Source of the DNA: an uncultured Kiritimatiellota bacterium
GTDB lineage: Bacteria > Verrucomicrobiota > Kiritimatiellia > RFP12 > UBA1067
Reading direction: 5' to 3'
NCBI GenBank assembly: GCA_934635385.1
Contig: CAKTZI010000087.1
Location: 1 to 5,700 of the forward strand
Length of the DNA stretch: 5,700 nt
How positions within the stretch are numbered: the first letter of the stretch is position 1; the number at the start of each line of letters is the position of its first letter. This document shows positions 5,418 to 5,700 of the stretch, piece by piece. The notes below the pieces were generated by a model. That model did not search any database and was not told where the DNA came from. It saw only the letters and a program-made list of their open reading frames with translations. The position numbers were made by a program, and so were the translations under genes.

Positions 5418-5700
5418 TCACTCGCGCGAAGCCGCTTTCTTCAGTGCCGCGTCCCGCTCCTTCTGGATGCGCGCACGCGCCTGTCGCCTGTAAAAACCCA
5501 GATTCTTGACGTCCTCGCTTCGACGGGCGGGACGACCAATCATTTCTTCTAACTCCGCTCGAAGCGCCCTCATCTTTTCGACATCATCTGGACAGTGGTT
5601 CTCGTCAAGCCCATTGAGTTCAATTGTTGGCGAGCGAGCAAAATGAGATTTCTTGGGCGAGCAAAATGAGACACTTCCTGACAGTCCCGCTTGGCTCACT
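5418..5700 (-). CDS. Unrecognised charged helical protein, C-terminal part
   Basis: The minus-strand frame is open from the right edge to a TGA at 5418-5420. I do not recognise the family. The plausible coding part starts at about 5625 (IELNGLDENHCPDDVEKMRA) and continues with RAELEEMIG, VKNLGFYRRQARARIQKERD and AALKKAASRE. It is strongly charged and predicted helical, possibly coiled coil. There is no good ATG before the M in EKMRA; the GTG near 5699 lacks support because the first 25 or so codons run through direct repeats that look non-coding. The gene is therefore either interrupted near 5630 or continues beyond the window. It ends 28 bp before the DUF2235 start, so the two were probably co-transcribed. 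Confidence 0.5.
   Translation of the reverse strand, partial: VSQAGLSGSVSFCSPKKSHFARSPTIELNGLDENHCPDDVEKMRALRAELEEMIGRPARRSEDVKNLGFYRRQARARIQKERDAALKKAASRE
5634..5671. repeat. 15-bp direct repeat pair, possible insertion-sequence end
   Basis: GCGAGCAAAATGAGA occurs at 5634-5648 and 5657-5671, a 23-bp pitch. It is followed by CACTTCCTGACA to 5683, so on the minus strand the stretch starts TGTCAGGAAGTGTCTCATTT. A TG...CA end with nested direct repeats of about this size is typical of IS21-family termini. If so, the element body should lie toward lower coordinates, where no transposase is present, so this would be a solitary or remnant end. The link to IS21 is from memory and unverified. Confidence 0.45.

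Overview
The window is GC-rich, and every recognisable coding piece lies on the minus strand. The gene content is a GH106-type alpha-L-rhamnosidase, a clan GH-A glycosidase fragment, a beta-helix surface-protein end, a COG1373/DUF4143-type ATPase and GGGGACAG-type REP repeats. This looks like a Verrucomicrobiota/Kiritimatiellota/Lentisphaerota-like glycan-degrading bacterium, probably from a gut or rumen metagenome. That assignment is inference from style, not proof.

Layout from left to right. 1-264 has no convincing gene but holds a 23-bp-stem hairpin and a hairpin-rich stretch. 265-~985 is the C-terminal part of a beta-helix-like protein with a frameshift in a G4 run. ~1013-1396 is the N-terminal half of a clan GH-A glycosidase, cut off just after its N-E-P acid/base motif and abutting the beta-helix fragment. 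1397-2728 is a block bounded by two identical 19-bp direct repeats. It holds a DUF4143-type ATPase gene (1433-2419) with two internal deletions, one of which removes the end of the Walker A loop. It also holds the ATPase promoter, three 16-bp direct repeats at an exact 33-bp pitch just upstream of the -35, and a short beta-strand-like C-terminal tail. 2779-2869 is a REP-like cluster. 2895-~5207 is a long GH106 reading frame that lacks the family's N-terminus. Its 5' end runs directly into the first ~60 codons of a DUF2235 alpha/beta-hydrolase gene (~5198-5389), which has a good ribosome binding site but is in another frame. 5418-5700 is the C-terminal end of an unrecognised helical protein, with a 23-bp-pitch direct repeat that resembles the end of an insertion sequence.

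I do not see a complete, coherent new system. The window reads as a mosaic of broken genes joined at sharp junctions. Six coding pieces are truncated, deleted or frameshifted, or lack a visible start, which suggests either a degenerating island shaped by recombination at short repeats or, in part, assembly chimaerism. The most interesting non-coding signals are the 33-bp-pitch array in front of the ATPase promoter, the 19-bp direct repeats that bracket the ATPase block, and the large hairpin at the left edge.
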